A DNA stretch of 64,000 bases from Virgibacillus_R byunsanensis (GCF_042675965.1 NZ_JBHTKJ010000051.1:1-64000); one strand, 5' to 3'. Shown: positions 49,819 to 58,438, numbered from the stretch's first letter. Made by a program: numbers and translations. Notes: a model not told the origin generated them from the sequence alone.

Positions 49819-51108
49819 TTGCAATATCATGTTGTAAGTCAAGGGGAGACGATAACCTCTATTGCTAACACGTACAATACATCTCCAAACTCAATCACCG
49901 AAGCTAATGAACTTGATGCCCCTAATAATCTGGTTGTTGGCCAAGCGCTTGTTATACCTATTGTTGGTCAATTCTATTTTGTTCAACCGGGTGATAGTTT
50001 ATATTCAATCGCACAACGGTTTGGCATGTCTTATCAAGAATTAGCACAAATCAATAACATATCTGTAGATGCAGTACTTTCAGTTGGAGCCCGTTTATAC
50101 ATTCCAGAACAACCGAAAAGAGAAATTACGAGTAATGCATACATCGAGCCAACAGGAGACACCGTATCCCAAACACTCATAAATTCCGCAAATAAGAATG
50201 CACCGTACTTAACATATCTGGCACCGTTCAGTTATATGGTTAATCGAGACGGAAGTTTAGCACCCCCACCACTGGATAATTTCAAACAAATAGCTGAAGA
50301 GAACAATGTCGCATTAATGCTTGTCGTAACAAACTTGGAAGAAGGAGCCTTCAGCGCTGAATTAGGTCATATCATTTTAACCGTTCAAGCAGTACAAAAC
50401 ACGTTATTAGATAGTATTATCAATACCGCAAATGAGGTTGGGTTTTCAGATGTTCATTTTGATTTTGAATTTCTACCACCTGATGATAGAGAAGCGTATA
50501 GGACATTTTTACTAAAAGCAAAAGATCGTCTGTCACAGGCAGGATTACTAATGTCAACCGCTCTAGCACCAAAAACGAGTGCAGAACAAACTGGTGAATG
50601 GTATGAAGCTCATGATTATGCAGTACATGGTGAGATTGTTGATTTTGTCGTACTAATGACATATGAATGGGGATATAGCGGAGGACCGGCGAGAGCAGTA
50701 TCCCCAATTGATGAAGTCCGCAAAGTTGTCAATTATGCATTAACGGAAATGCCTGCTGAGAAAATTTTATTAGGTCAAAATTTATACGGTTATGATTGGA
50801 CGCTACCGTTTGTCGAAGGTGGCGAACCTGCAGAGGCAATCAGCCCACAACAAGCAATCGCAAGAGCACGAGAGCAAAATGTAGAAATTGAATATGATGT
50901 TGAAGCACAAGCTCCATTTTATACGTATACAGATGCAGACGGAAATGACCACGAGGTTTGGTTTGAGGATGCAAGGTCAATCCAGGCGAAATTTGGTATG
51001 ATCAAAGAATTAGGGTTACGAGGTATAAGCTACTGGAAACTAGGGCTAGCATTCCCGCAAAACTGGCTCCTCCTGCAGGATAACTTTACGATCACAAAAT
51101 TAGATTAA
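49819..51108 (+). CDS. yaaH: Spore germination glycosylase SleL/YaaH
   Basis: Spore-coat-localised N-acetylglucosaminidase acting on muramic-lactam cortex fragments. Two LysM repeats lie at residues 2-48 and 52-96 and guide it to the cortex and coat. A GH18 TIM barrel runs from about 105 to the end, with the DFDFEF-type catalytic motif (HFDFEFLPP) near 215. The 429 residues match the family. The start is TTG 49819 with AAAGGAGGG eight bases upstream. A terminator follows. Confidence 0.95.
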   Translation: MQYHVVSQGETITSIANTYNTSPNSITEANELDAPNNLVVGQALVIPIVGQFYFVQPGDSLYSIAQRFGMSYQELAQINNISVDAVLSVGARLYIPEQPKREITSNAYIEPTGDTVSQTLINSANKNAPYLTYLAPFSYMVNRDGSLAPPPLDNFKQIAEENNVALMLVVTNLEEGAFSAELGHIILTVQAVQNTLLDSIINTANEVGFSDVHFDFEFLPPDDREAYRTFLLKAKDRLSQAGLLMSTALAPKTSAEQTGEWYEAHDYAVHGEIVDFVVLMTYEWGYSGGPARAVSPIDEVRKVVNYALTEMPAEKILLGQNLYGYDWTLPFVEGGEPAEAISPQQAIARAREQNVEIEYDVEAQAPFYTYTDADGNDHEVWFEDARSIQAKFGMIKELGLRGISYWKLGLAFPQNWLLLQDNFTITKLD

Positions 51109-51112
51109 TAAT

Positions 51113-51158
51113 AACCCCCTACGCGCAACTTCATGCGTAGGGGGTTAAACGTCTATTT
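51113..51158 (+). terminator. Terminator of yaaH
   Basis: Stem AACCCCCTACGCG/TGCGTAGGGGGTT with an eight-base loop; the following run is only weakly T-rich. It may also serve the convergent pseudogene. Confidence 0.6.
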
Positions 51159-51625
51159 TAATAACTTCAGCGACTCGCGATTAAACGCTGGAATATCATC
51201 TGGTTGACGGCTAGTAACTAACTGATTGCCAAAAACGACTACCTTTTCGTCTTTTACTTTCGCACCAGTATATTCCTTGTCTACCTGAATGGACTTAAAT
51301 CCAGTCACCATATGTCCTTCTAACGATTTAGCAGTAATTAGTAGCTGCGGACCGTGGCAAATTTCACAAAACGATCGTCTGCACGTAATTGATCTGGTGA
51401 AAATCCACCCGGGATAAACAATACATCAAATTGAATTGGATTTACGTCATCAATTCCTTCATCTATTGTTACTGATGCTTCCTTATTTTTACCAGATACT
51501 ACTTTCTCTTTTTCTTTTTCAATGGTTACTACTTCATGTCCAGCATCCCTAAATGCTTTGACTGGTTCTGTATACTCTTTATCCTCGAACATATTGGTTA
51601 AAACGGTTGCTATTTTTTTACTCAT
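51153..51625 (-). pseudogene. PfpI/DJ-1-family gene with internal deletion
   Basis: The N-terminal frame from ATG 51625 (AAAGGAGTGG upstream) reads MSKKIATVLTNMFEDKEYTE to LRADDRFV and then fails. The C-terminal part continues in another frame: ICHGPQLLITAKSLEGHMVTG to the end (NRESLKLLK, TAG at 51153). Between DDRFV and ICHGPQ about 15 expected residues are missing, so a deletion of about 40 bp, not a multiple of three, shifted the frame near 51365. The nucleophile Cys survives but is out of frame. The intact family has chaperone, glyoxalase or protease-like roles. Confidence 0.8.
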
Positions 51626-51690
51626 TTGTAATCCACTCCTTTTGGAAGTTGATACATAAATGGTTCTACCCGTATTGAAATTAAACATAG

Positions 51691-51718
51691 AAAAAGGGAG
51701 CCAGTATAGGCTCCCTTT
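51691..51718 (-). terminator. Terminator of acsA
   Basis: Minus-strand perfect stem AAAGGGAGCC/GGCTCCCTTT and T-run just after the stop. Confidence 0.88.
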
Positions 51719-51723
51719 ATTAT

Positions 51724-53439
51724 TTATTCTTCTAACGTGGACGTATCGCCCGTCGGCAATCCGAGTTCCCATGATTTCAACAAGCGACGCATAATTTTAC
51801 CACTACGCGTTTTAGGAATGGTATCTTTCACTTCAATCTCGCGAGGTGCTGCATGCCCACTTAAACCAGTTTTAACAAACTTCCGTATATCAGCAAGCAA
51901 CTCATCAGAATTTTCATAACCATCATTTAAGGTGATAAACGCTTTTATGATTTCACCACGCTCTGGATCTGGCTTCCCAATTACACCAGCCTCGGCAACA
52001 GCAGGATGTTCGATCAGTTTACTTTCAACTTCAAACGGACCAACACGTTCACCAGATGTATTAATAACATCATCTAAACGACCCTGAAACCAGAAGTAGC
52101 CATCTTCATCACGATACGCACTATCACCAGAAACATACCAACCGTTAATGAAATAGCTTTCAAATTTACTTGGATTATTCCAAACCTTACGCATCATCGC
52201 AGGCCAACCTTCTTTTATTGCTAGATTCCCCATTTGATTAGGTGGTAATTCGTTCCCTTCGTTATCAACGATGGATGCTTCAATACCAGGAATTGGTTTC
52301 CCCATTGAACCAGGTCGAATTTCCTCTGAAGGAATATTTACAATAAGCATTGCACCTGTTTCTGTCATCCACCATGTATCATGGATACGAAGATCAAATG
52401 CTTTCAAGCCCCAAGTTATAACTTCTGGATTTAATGGCTCCCCTACACTCATAATATGACGCAACGATGTCAGATCATGTTTTTTAACCGTGTCCTCACC
52501 CGCACTTACTAGTTTACGTAATGCGGTAGGTGCTGTATACCAAACTGTTACATTAAATTTATCCAACGTACCATACCAATCGTCTGGTGTAAAACGACCT
52601 CCACGGATCACATTGGTAACCCCATGTAACCATGGAGCAAAAATACCATAACTTGTACCTGTAACCCAGCCAGGATCAGCAGTACACCAATACACATCAT
52701 CTTGTTTCATATCGATTACCCACTCAGCAGTAGCATAGTGCTGAATCATTGCATTGTGTACATGATAAACACCTTTTGGTTTACCAGTAGAACCAGATGT
52801 GTAATGAATGAGCATACCATCCTCTAAATCTACCCATTCGATATCAAAGTCAGTTGTTGCATCGTTCATTTCTTTTTTAAAATCAATGTATTTGTCAGAA
52901 TCCTCACTATTGTCTCCAACAAGAACAATTTTTTCTAGATCAGGTAAGTCCTCTTGTGGAACTCTACCTAAAAGTTCAGGTGTTGTGATCAACATTTTCG
53001 CTTCACTATCCTGCAAGCGGTCGCGAATAGCTTGCTCCATAAAAGCTTCGAATAGCGGTCCTGCAATAGCTCCTGTTTTTAATATGCCAAAAAAAGCAGC
53101 ATAAAACTCAGGGCTTCTCGGCATGAATAAAAAGACACGATCTCCCTTATTTACATGATACTTTTTCAATACGTTTGCGAATTTATTACTTTCCTTACTA
53201 AGTTGTTCAAACGTAACTTTCTCTTCACGACCTGGGGAAGAATACAATAAAGCTACTTTATCTTTTTTACTTGGATCCTCAGCGTGGCGATCAATTGCTT
53301 CATGGGCAATATTTACTTTACCAGTTTCGTTCCAGCTAAAATTATTTTTTACATCATTCCACGAAAAATTCTCGCGCATTTTCTTATAGTCTTGTAGATT
53401 GTGATTACCATCTCTTGCCGGTATGCGCTGCATATCCAT
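51724..53439 (-). CDS. acsA: Acetyl-CoA synthetase AcsA
   Basis: ATP-dependent acetate activation through acetyl-adenylate, for growth on acetate. The 571 residues are of the adenylate-forming superfamily: P-loop HYTSGSTGKPKG near 215-226, DTWWMTETGAM, VSGDSAYRDEDGYFWFQGR and the C-terminal KTRSGKIMRR, whose lysine is the acetylation site controlled by AcuA/AcuC. GAGGTGAT precedes the ATG; a second ATG two codons later is possible. A cre site lies in its leader. Confidence 0.96.
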   Translation of the reverse strand: MDMQRIPARDGNHNLQDYKKMRENFSWNDVKNNFSWNETGKVNIAHEAIDRHAEDPSKKDKVALLYSSPGREEKVTFEQLSKESNKFANVLKKYHVNKGDRVFLFMPRSPEFYAAFFGILKTGAIAGPLFEAFMEQAIRDRLQDSEAKMLITTPELLGRVPQEDLPDLEKIVLVGDNSEDSDKYIDFKKEMNDATTDFDIEWVDLEDGMLIHYTSGSTGKPKGVYHVHNAMIQHYATAEWVIDMKQDDVYWCTADPGWVTGTSYGIFAPWLHGVTNVIRGGRFTPDDWYGTLDKFNVTVWYTAPTALRKLVSAGEDTVKKHDLTSLRHIMSVGEPLNPEVITWGLKAFDLRIHDTWWMTETGAMLIVNIPSEEIRPGSMGKPIPGIEASIVDNEGNELPPNQMGNLAIKEGWPAMMRKVWNNPSKFESYFINGWYVSGDSAYRDEDGYFWFQGRLDDVINTSGERVGPFEVESKLIEHPAVAEAGVIGKPDPERGEIIKAFITLNDGYENSDELLADIRKFVKTGLSGHAAPREIEVKDTIPKTRSGKIMRRLLKSWELGLPTGDTSTLEE

Positions 53440-53462
53440 CCTATCACCTCATCCTAAAATTT

Positions 53463-53476
53463 TGAAACCGATTACA
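53463..53476. promoter_or_regulatory. cre site (CcpA) upstream of acsA
   Basis: TGAAACCGATTACA fits the consensus TGWAANCGNTNWCA with no mismatch on either strand and is 23 bp ahead of the acsA start. CcpA repression of acsA by glucose is known in B. subtilis. The remaining 265 bp to tRNA-Arg have no gene. Confidence 0.8.
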
Positions 53477-53654
53477 AATACCCCTACTAAGAAGGTTATT
53501 TTGTAATCTTAAAAAACATGCTATTAACAATCATTTAAACATTTCGGTAACTTATTTCTATTTTAGAACATTCTGTGACAATTTTAAAGTACTTCACACT
53601 TAGGTAGTGAAAATTATTTCTTGACTCTTTCTAAAAATCCTATGTTTTATATAC

Positions 53655-53695
53655 AAAAAAAGAGCAAGGACTACATTTTATATAGTCCTTGCTCT
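53655..53695 (-). terminator. Terminator of tRNA-Arg
   Basis: Minus-strand perfect stem GAGCAAGGACTA/TAGTCCTTGCTC with a nine-base loop and seven T. Confidence 0.9.
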
Positions 53696-53704
53696 TTTGT
53701 GTTA

Positions 53705-53777
53705 TGCCCCCGGCAGGATTCGAACCTGCGACACACGGTTTAGGAAACCGATGCTCTATCCCCTGAGCTACGGGGGC
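53705..53777 (-). tRNA. tRNA-Arg (CCU)
   Basis: Minus-strand cloverleaf with acceptor GCCCCCG/CGGGGGC, discriminator A, anticodon loop TTCCTAA (anticodon CCT) and T-arm GTTCGAATCC. It reads AGG. CCA is not encoded. Confidence 0.95.
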
Positions 53778-53794
53778 AAAATCAGACAATATCT

Positions 53795-53823
53795 ATTATA
53801 CAAAATACTGACCATAATGAAAA
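53795..53823 (-). promoter_or_regulatory. Promoter of tRNA-Arg
   Basis: Minus-strand TATAAT is perfect; the -35 at 17 bp is weak (TTTTCA). Confidence 0.5.
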
Positions 53824-53917
53824 GGAAGAGTTTTTTTAACATGGAATTGGTCGATTTAATGTGATAAAATAAGACACATCTGTCGAAAAAAATTAAGGTG
53901 ATTAGGAGGGGAAGTTG

Positions 53918-54565
53918 ATGGCGGAGGTTCCGTTTATTGCAATAGAAGGACCGATTGGTATTGGAAAAACATCGCTTGCAAAAAAACTTTCTGTCCATTT
54001 TGATTTTCATTTGTTAAAAGAAATCGTGGAAGAAAATCCGTTTCTTGGTAAATTTTACGATGATATAGATGAGTGGAGTTTTCAAACGGAAATGTTTTTT
54101 TTATGTAATCGTTTCAAACAACTAGAAGATATTGAGCAAAAATACTTACTTGAAAATAAGGCAGTAGTTGCTGATTACCATATATCGAAAAATATGATTT
54201 TCGCAAAGCGTACTTTACAAGCTGATAAATTTGAAAAATACGAGCAGATCTACCATATATTAACAAAAGATATGCCTGTTCCCAATATGATGATCTACTT
54301 ACATGCAAGCCTTGATACGATATTAAAACGAATTCGCCTGCGTGGTAGGGAAATTGAGCAAAACATAAAGGCTTCCTATCTTGCACAACTTGCTCAGGAT
54401 TATGAGGATTACATGAATGAATTTGAGAAATTGCATCCAGAAATACCTGTAATTCGCATAAATGGAGATGAAATGGATTTTGTAAAACACCAAGATAATT
54501 TGGATTATATCATTAATCAAGTAGATTTACATTTAAACAACCATAAAACCGTAGCGAAGAACTAA
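53918..54565 (+). CDS. dgk: Deoxyguanosine kinase
   Basis: Deoxynucleoside kinase of 215 residues in the dCK/dGK/TK2 fold. P-loop EGPIGIGKTS near 11-20, ERS-like motif replaced by ADYHISKNM near 86-94, and the lid arginines RIRLRGREIE near 145. It salvages purine deoxynucleosides. I use the ATG at 53918 with AGGAGG eight bases upstream; the TTG three bases earlier is unlikely. It is paired with dck 26 bases downstream, as in B. subtilis (yaaG-yaaF). Confidence 0.92.
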   Translation: MAEVPFIAIEGPIGIGKTSLAKKLSVHFDFHLLKEIVEENPFLGKFYDDIDEWSFQTEMFFLCNRFKQLEDIEQKYLLENKAVVADYHISKNMIFAKRTLQADKFEKYEQIYHILTKDMPVPNMMIYLHASLDTILKRIRLRGREIEQNIKASYLAQLAQDYEDYMNEFEKLHPEIPVIRINGDEMDFVKHQDNLDYIINQVDLHLNNHKTVAKN

Positions 54566-54591
54566 TTAGTTTATAAAGGGGAACAGATAGA

Positions 54592-55275
54592 ATGAATCTT
54601 AGAGAAAAACATCTCATTCCAAACGATAGTATTATTACAATAGCTGGAACTGTTGGAGTAGGGAAATCAACGATGACAAAAGCATTAGCAAATGCTTTAA
54701 AGTTTAAAACATCCTATGAGAAGGTTGAGACAAACCCGTACTTAGGAAATTTTTATAATGACTTTGAACGTTGGAGCTTTCATTTACAAATCTATTTCCT
54801 AGCAGAACGTTTTAAGGAGCAAAAGAAAATTTTCGAATATGGTGGTGGTTTTATTCAAGACCGATCTATATACGAAGATACGGGGATTTTTGCAAAGATG
54901 CATTATGAAAATGGTACGATGTCCAAGACAGATTATGAAACGTATAATAACCTTTTTGAAGCCATGGTTATGACACCATATTTTCCACATCCAGATCTAC
55001 TCATTTACCTCGAAGGTACGTTCGATGAAGTGTTAGAACGGATTCAACTACGTGGACGTGAAATGGAAAAAAATACACCCATTTCCTATTGGGAAGAAAT
55101 GTATAATCGTTATGAAAATTGGATCAATAATTTCAATGCATGCCCTATTTTACGAATCAACATTTCTGATTATGATCTCATGCAAAATGAAGATTCAGTA
55201 GAGCCGATTTTAGAAAAAATTGGTCATTTTATACAACAATCCCGCCGCTGGAAATCAAGAAAACTTATCAAGTAA
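54592..55275 (+). CDS. dck: Deoxyadenosine/deoxycytidine kinase
   Basis: Paralogue of dgk, 227 residues. P-loop AGTVGVGKSTM near 18-28, DRSIYED motif near 90-96 (catalytic E/DRS), and lid RIQLRGREMEK near 160. It phosphorylates deoxyadenosine and deoxycytidine. AAAGGGG lies upstream. The two kinases are similar along their length and probably act as a salvage pair. A terminator follows. Confidence 0.92.
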   Translation: MNLREKHLIPNDSIITIAGTVGVGKSTMTKALANALKFKTSYEKVETNPYLGNFYNDFERWSFHLQIYFLAERFKEQKKIFEYGGGFIQDRSIYEDTGIFAKMHYENGTMSKTDYETYNNLFEAMVMTPYFPHPDLLIYLEGTFDEVLERIQLRGREMEKNTPISYWEEMYNRYENWINNFNACPILRINISDYDLMQNEDSVEPILEKIGHFIQQSRRWKSRKLIK

Positions 55276-55283
55276 TACGATGG

Positions 55284-55316
55284 GTGTCCCAAAAGCATTT
55301 GGGTCACTTATTTTTA
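55284..55316 (+). terminator. Terminator of dgk-dck
   Basis: Stem GTGTCCCAAA/TTTGGGTCAC (one mismatch) with loop AGCA, then TTATTTTT. Confidence 0.8.
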
Positions 55317-55322
55317 TATACC

Positions 55323-55745
55323 TTAACGTACGAATTGAAGCTTAAATATGAATAAAAAGGCTTCATATATCCATTGAAATAGGTGTGAGAACAGGAACCG
55401 GATGAGTTGAACAGAACGTTTTGCCAAATAAAAGGGAACGCTCATATCTTTAATGTACTTTGTAAAAGGACAAATAACTAAGAATAAAGATAGACTTACC
55501 ATATGAGATTTAATCATAACCGCAATGGGGAAACCAGCGACAATATTACCTGCTGTTAAAAGTATAAGAATACCTGTAGAAACTGTCGCAACAGCACTAA
55601 CTAGACATACCTTATTTAGGTGATGTATGGCATTTGACGTACTATAATGACTTCTATCTTCATATTGCCATATAAGTCCCATTAAAAATATAGCAACACC
55701 AAATAGTAAAAATATAGCTAACACTAAATTCAAATCGAAATACAT
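55323..55745 (-). CDS. Small integral membrane protein, unrecognised
   Basis: Protein of 140 residues with three or four hydrophobic segments (about 5-26, 47-68, 72-95 and perhaps 115-133) and a basic C-terminus. I do not recognise the family. Conserved-looking features are an HH pair (IHHLN) near 40 and H81 in the IKSHMVSL segment. Histidines near the membrane suggest haem or quinone contacts, but this is speculation. The start is ATG 55745 with GGAGG seven bases upstream. It lies 30 bp after fnr and is likely co-transcribed with it. Confidence 0.75.
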   Translation of the reverse strand: MYFDLNLVLAIFLLFGVAIFLMGLIWQYEDRSHYSTSNAIHHLNKVCLVSAVATVSTGILILLTAGNIVAGFPIAVMIKSHMVSLSLFLVICPFTKYIKDMSVPFYLAKRSVQLIRFLFSHLFQWIYEAFLFIFKLQFVR

Positions 55746-55775
55746 GATCATTCCTCCACAAATTCATAATCGTTA

Positions 55776-56495
55776 CTAAAGACGACAAATTCCAAGCGGG
55801 CATTCTTCACAATGGCAAATTGCTTTTAATGCATCAAGATCAAGAATGAGAATACGTCCGTGATTATAATCAATAATTTTGTCTTTCTTTAACTGGCCAA
55901 GCATACGATTTACTGTTTCCCGTGTCGCTCCAATTAAGCTAGCAAGTTCTGCATTGGTGAATTTTTCAACAAAAGATATTCCTTTTTTACCCTGCACACC
56001 ATACGTATTAGCAATTCGAATTAGTGTCGATGCAAGTGCTCCATTTTTTCCGTGAAACATAAGATCCCGTAATTTCATCTGTGTAAATTGCTGCATATAC
56101 CCCAACCATTTTGAAAATTCGATAGCTAAATTGCTGTGACGCCACATTAATACTTCCAAATCACGTTGCTCTATTACTCCAATTGTTGCATTTTGGATGA
56201 CTTCAGCAGTAAATGTACTCATTTTTTCATCTGAATAGTTATATTCACCAAACATATCCCCGGTCTTATAGTAATAAAGACATAGATCCTTCCCATCGTC
56301 GGTGGTTTTTGTTAATTTAATAGATCCGCTTTTCACATAATACATTTTATCTGCTAAGTCCCCTTCTAAAAACACGTTTGTTCCAGTAGGGTATACACAC
56401 TCGTTCATCAATCCTTTAACTTTTCTAAACCACTCTTTTGTAAATTGATCTGTATTTCCGCCGGTAAACGTTTCTTGTTCTAAAGCAAGCTCCAT
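55776..56495 (-). CDS. fnr: Anaerobic regulator Fnr
   Basis: CRP/FNR-family activator of nitrate respiration and fermentation genes. The 239 residues have a cyclic-nucleotide-like beta-roll (about 20-120), a dimerisation helix and a C-terminal helix-turn-helix (LASLIGATRETVNRMLGQL near 188-206). The Bacillus-type Fe-S site is C-terminal: C229, C232 and C237 have the spacing of the B. subtilis ligands; Asp144 in KLRDLMF may be the fourth. An extra Cys at 227 is present. GAGGAGAG precedes the ATG. Confidence 0.93.
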   Translation of the reverse strand: MELALEQETFTGGNTDQFTKEWFRKVKGLMNECVYPTGTNVFLEGDLADKMYYVKSGSIKLTKTTDDGKDLCLYYYKTGDMFGEYNYSDEKMSTFTAEVIQNATIGVIEQRDLEVLMWRHSNLAIEFSKWLGYMQQFTQMKLRDLMFHGKNGALASTLIRIANTYGVQGKKGISFVEKFTNAELASLIGATRETVNRMLGQLKKDKIIDYNHGRILILDLDALKAICHCEECPLGICRL

Positions 56496-56548
56496 ACTAA
56501 TCTCTCCTCTAATTTTAATTCCTTGATATAATCATATAAAATATTACC

Positions 56549-56594
56549 ATTTTACGGAATTAGGAGATTCCCCTATTCTGTGATGTAAATCACC
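56549..56594 (-). promoter_or_regulatory. FNR-box promoter of fnr
   Basis: The 16-bp palindrome TGTGA-N6-TCACC at 56579-56594 matches nine of ten conserved positions of the FNR/CRP-type box. On the minus strand TAAAAT at 56549-56554 would place the start near 56544, so the box would be centred near -41.5 as in class II activation. This suggests autoactivation in low oxygen. Confidence 0.6.
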
Positions 56595-56635
56595 TTATTT
56601 ATTCGTTTTTATTTTTCTCCTTATAATTTTCCTCA

Positions 56636-56724
56636 TTAGAAAACCTGGCTTATCACCGATCCTTAATGGTGAAAGCCTTAGTTGCGCTTATGTAGATAAG
56701 CAAATTTTATACTTTCCTATCTAC
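56636..56724 (-). repeat. R1 element, copy 5
   Basis: Copy between the proC terminator and fnr. Hairpin II has changed to GGCTTTCACC/GGTGATAAGCC, so a C-G pair became a U-A type pair while pairing was kept. It directly follows the T-tract of the proC terminator. Confidence 0.88.
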
Positions 56725-56753
56725 AAAAAAATATCAGGGTTTTCCCTGATATT
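56725..56753 (-). terminator. Terminator of proC
   Basis: Minus-strand perfect stem AAATATCAGGG/CCCTGATATTT with AAAA loop and T-run. Confidence 0.88.
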
Positions 56754-56792
56754 TATCCTTTTCCCTAGCATTCAGCTGTGATTGCATTTACT

Positions 56793-57605
56793 TTATTTCG
56801 ATTCTCCTAACTCCTTGGAGCGTTCACGGGCACTTTTCACACACTCCATTACGATTTTTTGAAAATCAAACCTTTCTAATGTCTCAAGACCTGCTTGTGT
56901 CGTACCAGCTGGGCTTGTAATATTTTTGCGTAATGTTTCCGCAGACTCACCTGAATTTGACAGCATTTCACCAGCACCAATAATGGTTTGTGTGATTAAT
57001 GCTTTTGCAACTTCTCTATCCAACCCGGCTTCTATTGCTGCTCTTTCCATTGCCTCCACAAAATAATAAACATAAGCTGGACCGCTTCCGGATATACCAG
57101 TGACCGTGTGCATATCCGTTTCTTCTACAACTGTGGTGGTACCAATTGTTTCAAATAAAGCTTTTACTTGTTTAACTTGTTCTTCGGTTGCGTTCTTTCC
57201 TTTCGAAATGGCTGTGGCTGACTGTCCTACAGCAGCTGAAGTGTTAGGCATTACCCGAACTACCGGTATGTTTTCGCCAATTTGCTCAACTATATAATCA
57301 GTTGATATCCCTGCAACAACTGAAACAACGAGTTGATGAGGGCGAACATGATCCTTAATCGAATTGATAGCAGCTTCTAAATCATATGGTTTCATGGACA
57401 ATATGATCATTTCCGCTCCATCTATAACATGCTGCTTATCATGTATACATTGTACATCGTAGCACTCTTTTAGGTTTTCTAATCGTTCTTGGTTATTTTT
57501 GTTCGTTACAAAGATTCTCTCCTTTGTTAATAAACCATTTTTAACAATTCCTGATATAATGGCTTCTGCCATAGAACCTGCTCCAATAAATGATATTTTT
57601 TCCAA
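56793..57605 (-). CDS. proC: Pyrroline-5-carboxylate reductase
   Basis: Last step of proline synthesis (P5C to proline, NADPH). The 270 residues show the N-terminal dinucleotide motif FIGAGSMAEAII near 6-17, SMKPYDLEA, VRVMPNTSAAVG and the signature SGSGPAYVYYFVEAMERAA near 170. The start is TTG 57605 with GGAGGAG upstream. Expression is likely controlled by the proline T-box ahead of it. Confidence 0.95.
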   Translation of the reverse strand: MEKISFIGAGSMAEAIISGIVKNGLLTKERIFVTNKNNQERLENLKECYDVQCIHDKQHVIDGAEMIILSMKPYDLEAAINSIKDHVRPHQLVVSVVAGISTDYIVEQIGENIPVVRVMPNTSAAVGQSATAISKGKNATEEQVKQVKALFETIGTTTVVEETDMHTVTGISGSGPAYVYYFVEAMERAAIEAGLDREVAKALITQTIIGAGEMLSNSGESAETLRKNITSPAGTTQAGLETLERFDFQKIVMECVKSARERSKELGESK

Positions 57606-57641
57606 AACAGTTTCTCCTCCTTCTAATATATATTATTAATA

Positions 57642-57880
57642 AAAACAAAAAACCCTACTCCGTCCTATTACAAAGGACGGAATAAGGTTTTATATCCGCG
57701 GTACCACCTAATTTGGCTTGTGCCCACTTTATTTTGATAACGCAATATATTGCGGTTAGGTATTAGCTAACAACTCCCAGGTAGGTTCACGATTGTTACA
57801 CACGATGGAATCTTCCAGCCGATGAATTCCACTCTCTTTCAGGCAACCAATTCGCTACTAGCCTGTTCCTCGTTCATTAT
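57642..57880 (-). promoter_or_regulatory. T-box riboswitch (proline) of proC
   Basis: Minus-strand leader with all T-box marks: AGTA in the stem I base, distal loop, GAACCT with specifier codon CCU (Pro) at 57783-57785, and the T-box AGGTGGTACCGCG at 57697-57709. It is followed by a terminator stem TCCGTCCTTT/AGGACGGA with T-run near 57645-57685. Uncharged tRNA-Pro would favour the antiterminator and raise proC expression. Confidence 0.92.
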
Positions 57881-57945
57881 ATTTTTTATATTATATTGTA
57901 CTATATGCATTTTTATACCTGATGTCAAGTATGAAGCAAAATCTA

Positions 57946-58099
57946 GAAGCGCCTTGAAAGACACGACAAGCATAAGCAGATCGCATCGTGTGGATGTCCT
58001 TTCCAAACGGAGTCGAACTGCTTATATCTCGAAGGTCTAGGCGCTGGAGCTAGGCACCAGTCCGTAAATTATCTACAGGCTTCTGATTTTATAACTTCC
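57946..58099. repeat. R3 palindromic repeat, copy 3
   Basis: GAAGCGCCTTG at the left pairs with GGCGCTGGAG near 58032; inside are GCATAAGCAGATCGC and GAGTCGAACTGCTTAT as at 9450-9612. The 3' tail ATTATCTACAGGCTTCTGAT is shared. It lies between the proC leader and tRNA-Ser. Confidence 0.8.
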
Positions 58100-58105
58100 T
58101 ACACT

Positions 58106-58137
58106 AAAATAAAACCGCTACTATTGTAACGGTTTTA
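58106..58137 (-). terminator. Terminator of tRNA-Ser
   Basis: Minus-strand stem AAAACCGTTAC/GTAGCGGTTTT, loop AATA, then ATTTTAG. Confidence 0.78.
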
Positions 58138-58172
58138 AAATATCTCCAAATTTTATGCGCTAATTGTATAAA

Positions 58173-58265
58173 TGGAGGAGGTAGAGGGATTCGAACCCCC
58201 GCGCGGTTTGACCCGCCTGTCGGTTTTCAAGACCGATCCCTTCAGCCAGACTTGGGTATACCTCC
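58173..58265 (-). tRNA. tRNA-Ser (UGA)
   Basis: Class II tRNA on the minus strand with long variable arm (CAGGCGGGTCAAACCGCGC), anticodon loop CTTGAAA (anticodon TGA), acceptor GGAGGTA/TACCTCC and encoded CCA. The discriminator base is T where tRNA-Ser usually has G. Confidence 0.93.
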
Positions 58266-58281
58266 GTGTGCGACATGTACT

Positions 58282-58310
58282 AATATACAATAATCCTATT
58301 TACATGTCAA
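58282..58310 (-). promoter_or_regulatory. Sigma-A promoter of tRNA-Ser
   Basis: Minus-strand TTGACA, 17-bp spacer and TATATT. Confidence 0.8.
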
Positions 58311-58349
58311 TTAAATTATTTAATTTTTTATATTTAACTTTTATAATGA

Positions 58350-58438
58350 TAAGAAAACTTGTCATTCGCCAAGCCTATATGGCGAATGACCTAGTTGCAC
58401 TTATGTGGATAAGAAAATTTTATACTTTCTTATCTGCC
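58350..58438 (-). repeat. R1 element, copy 6
   Basis: Copy between the amidohydrolase terminator and tRNA-Ser. Hairpin II reads GTCATTCGCCA/TGGCGAATGAC, with several paired substitutions relative to other copies but full complementarity. It directly follows the T-tract of the upstream terminator. Confidence 0.88.
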
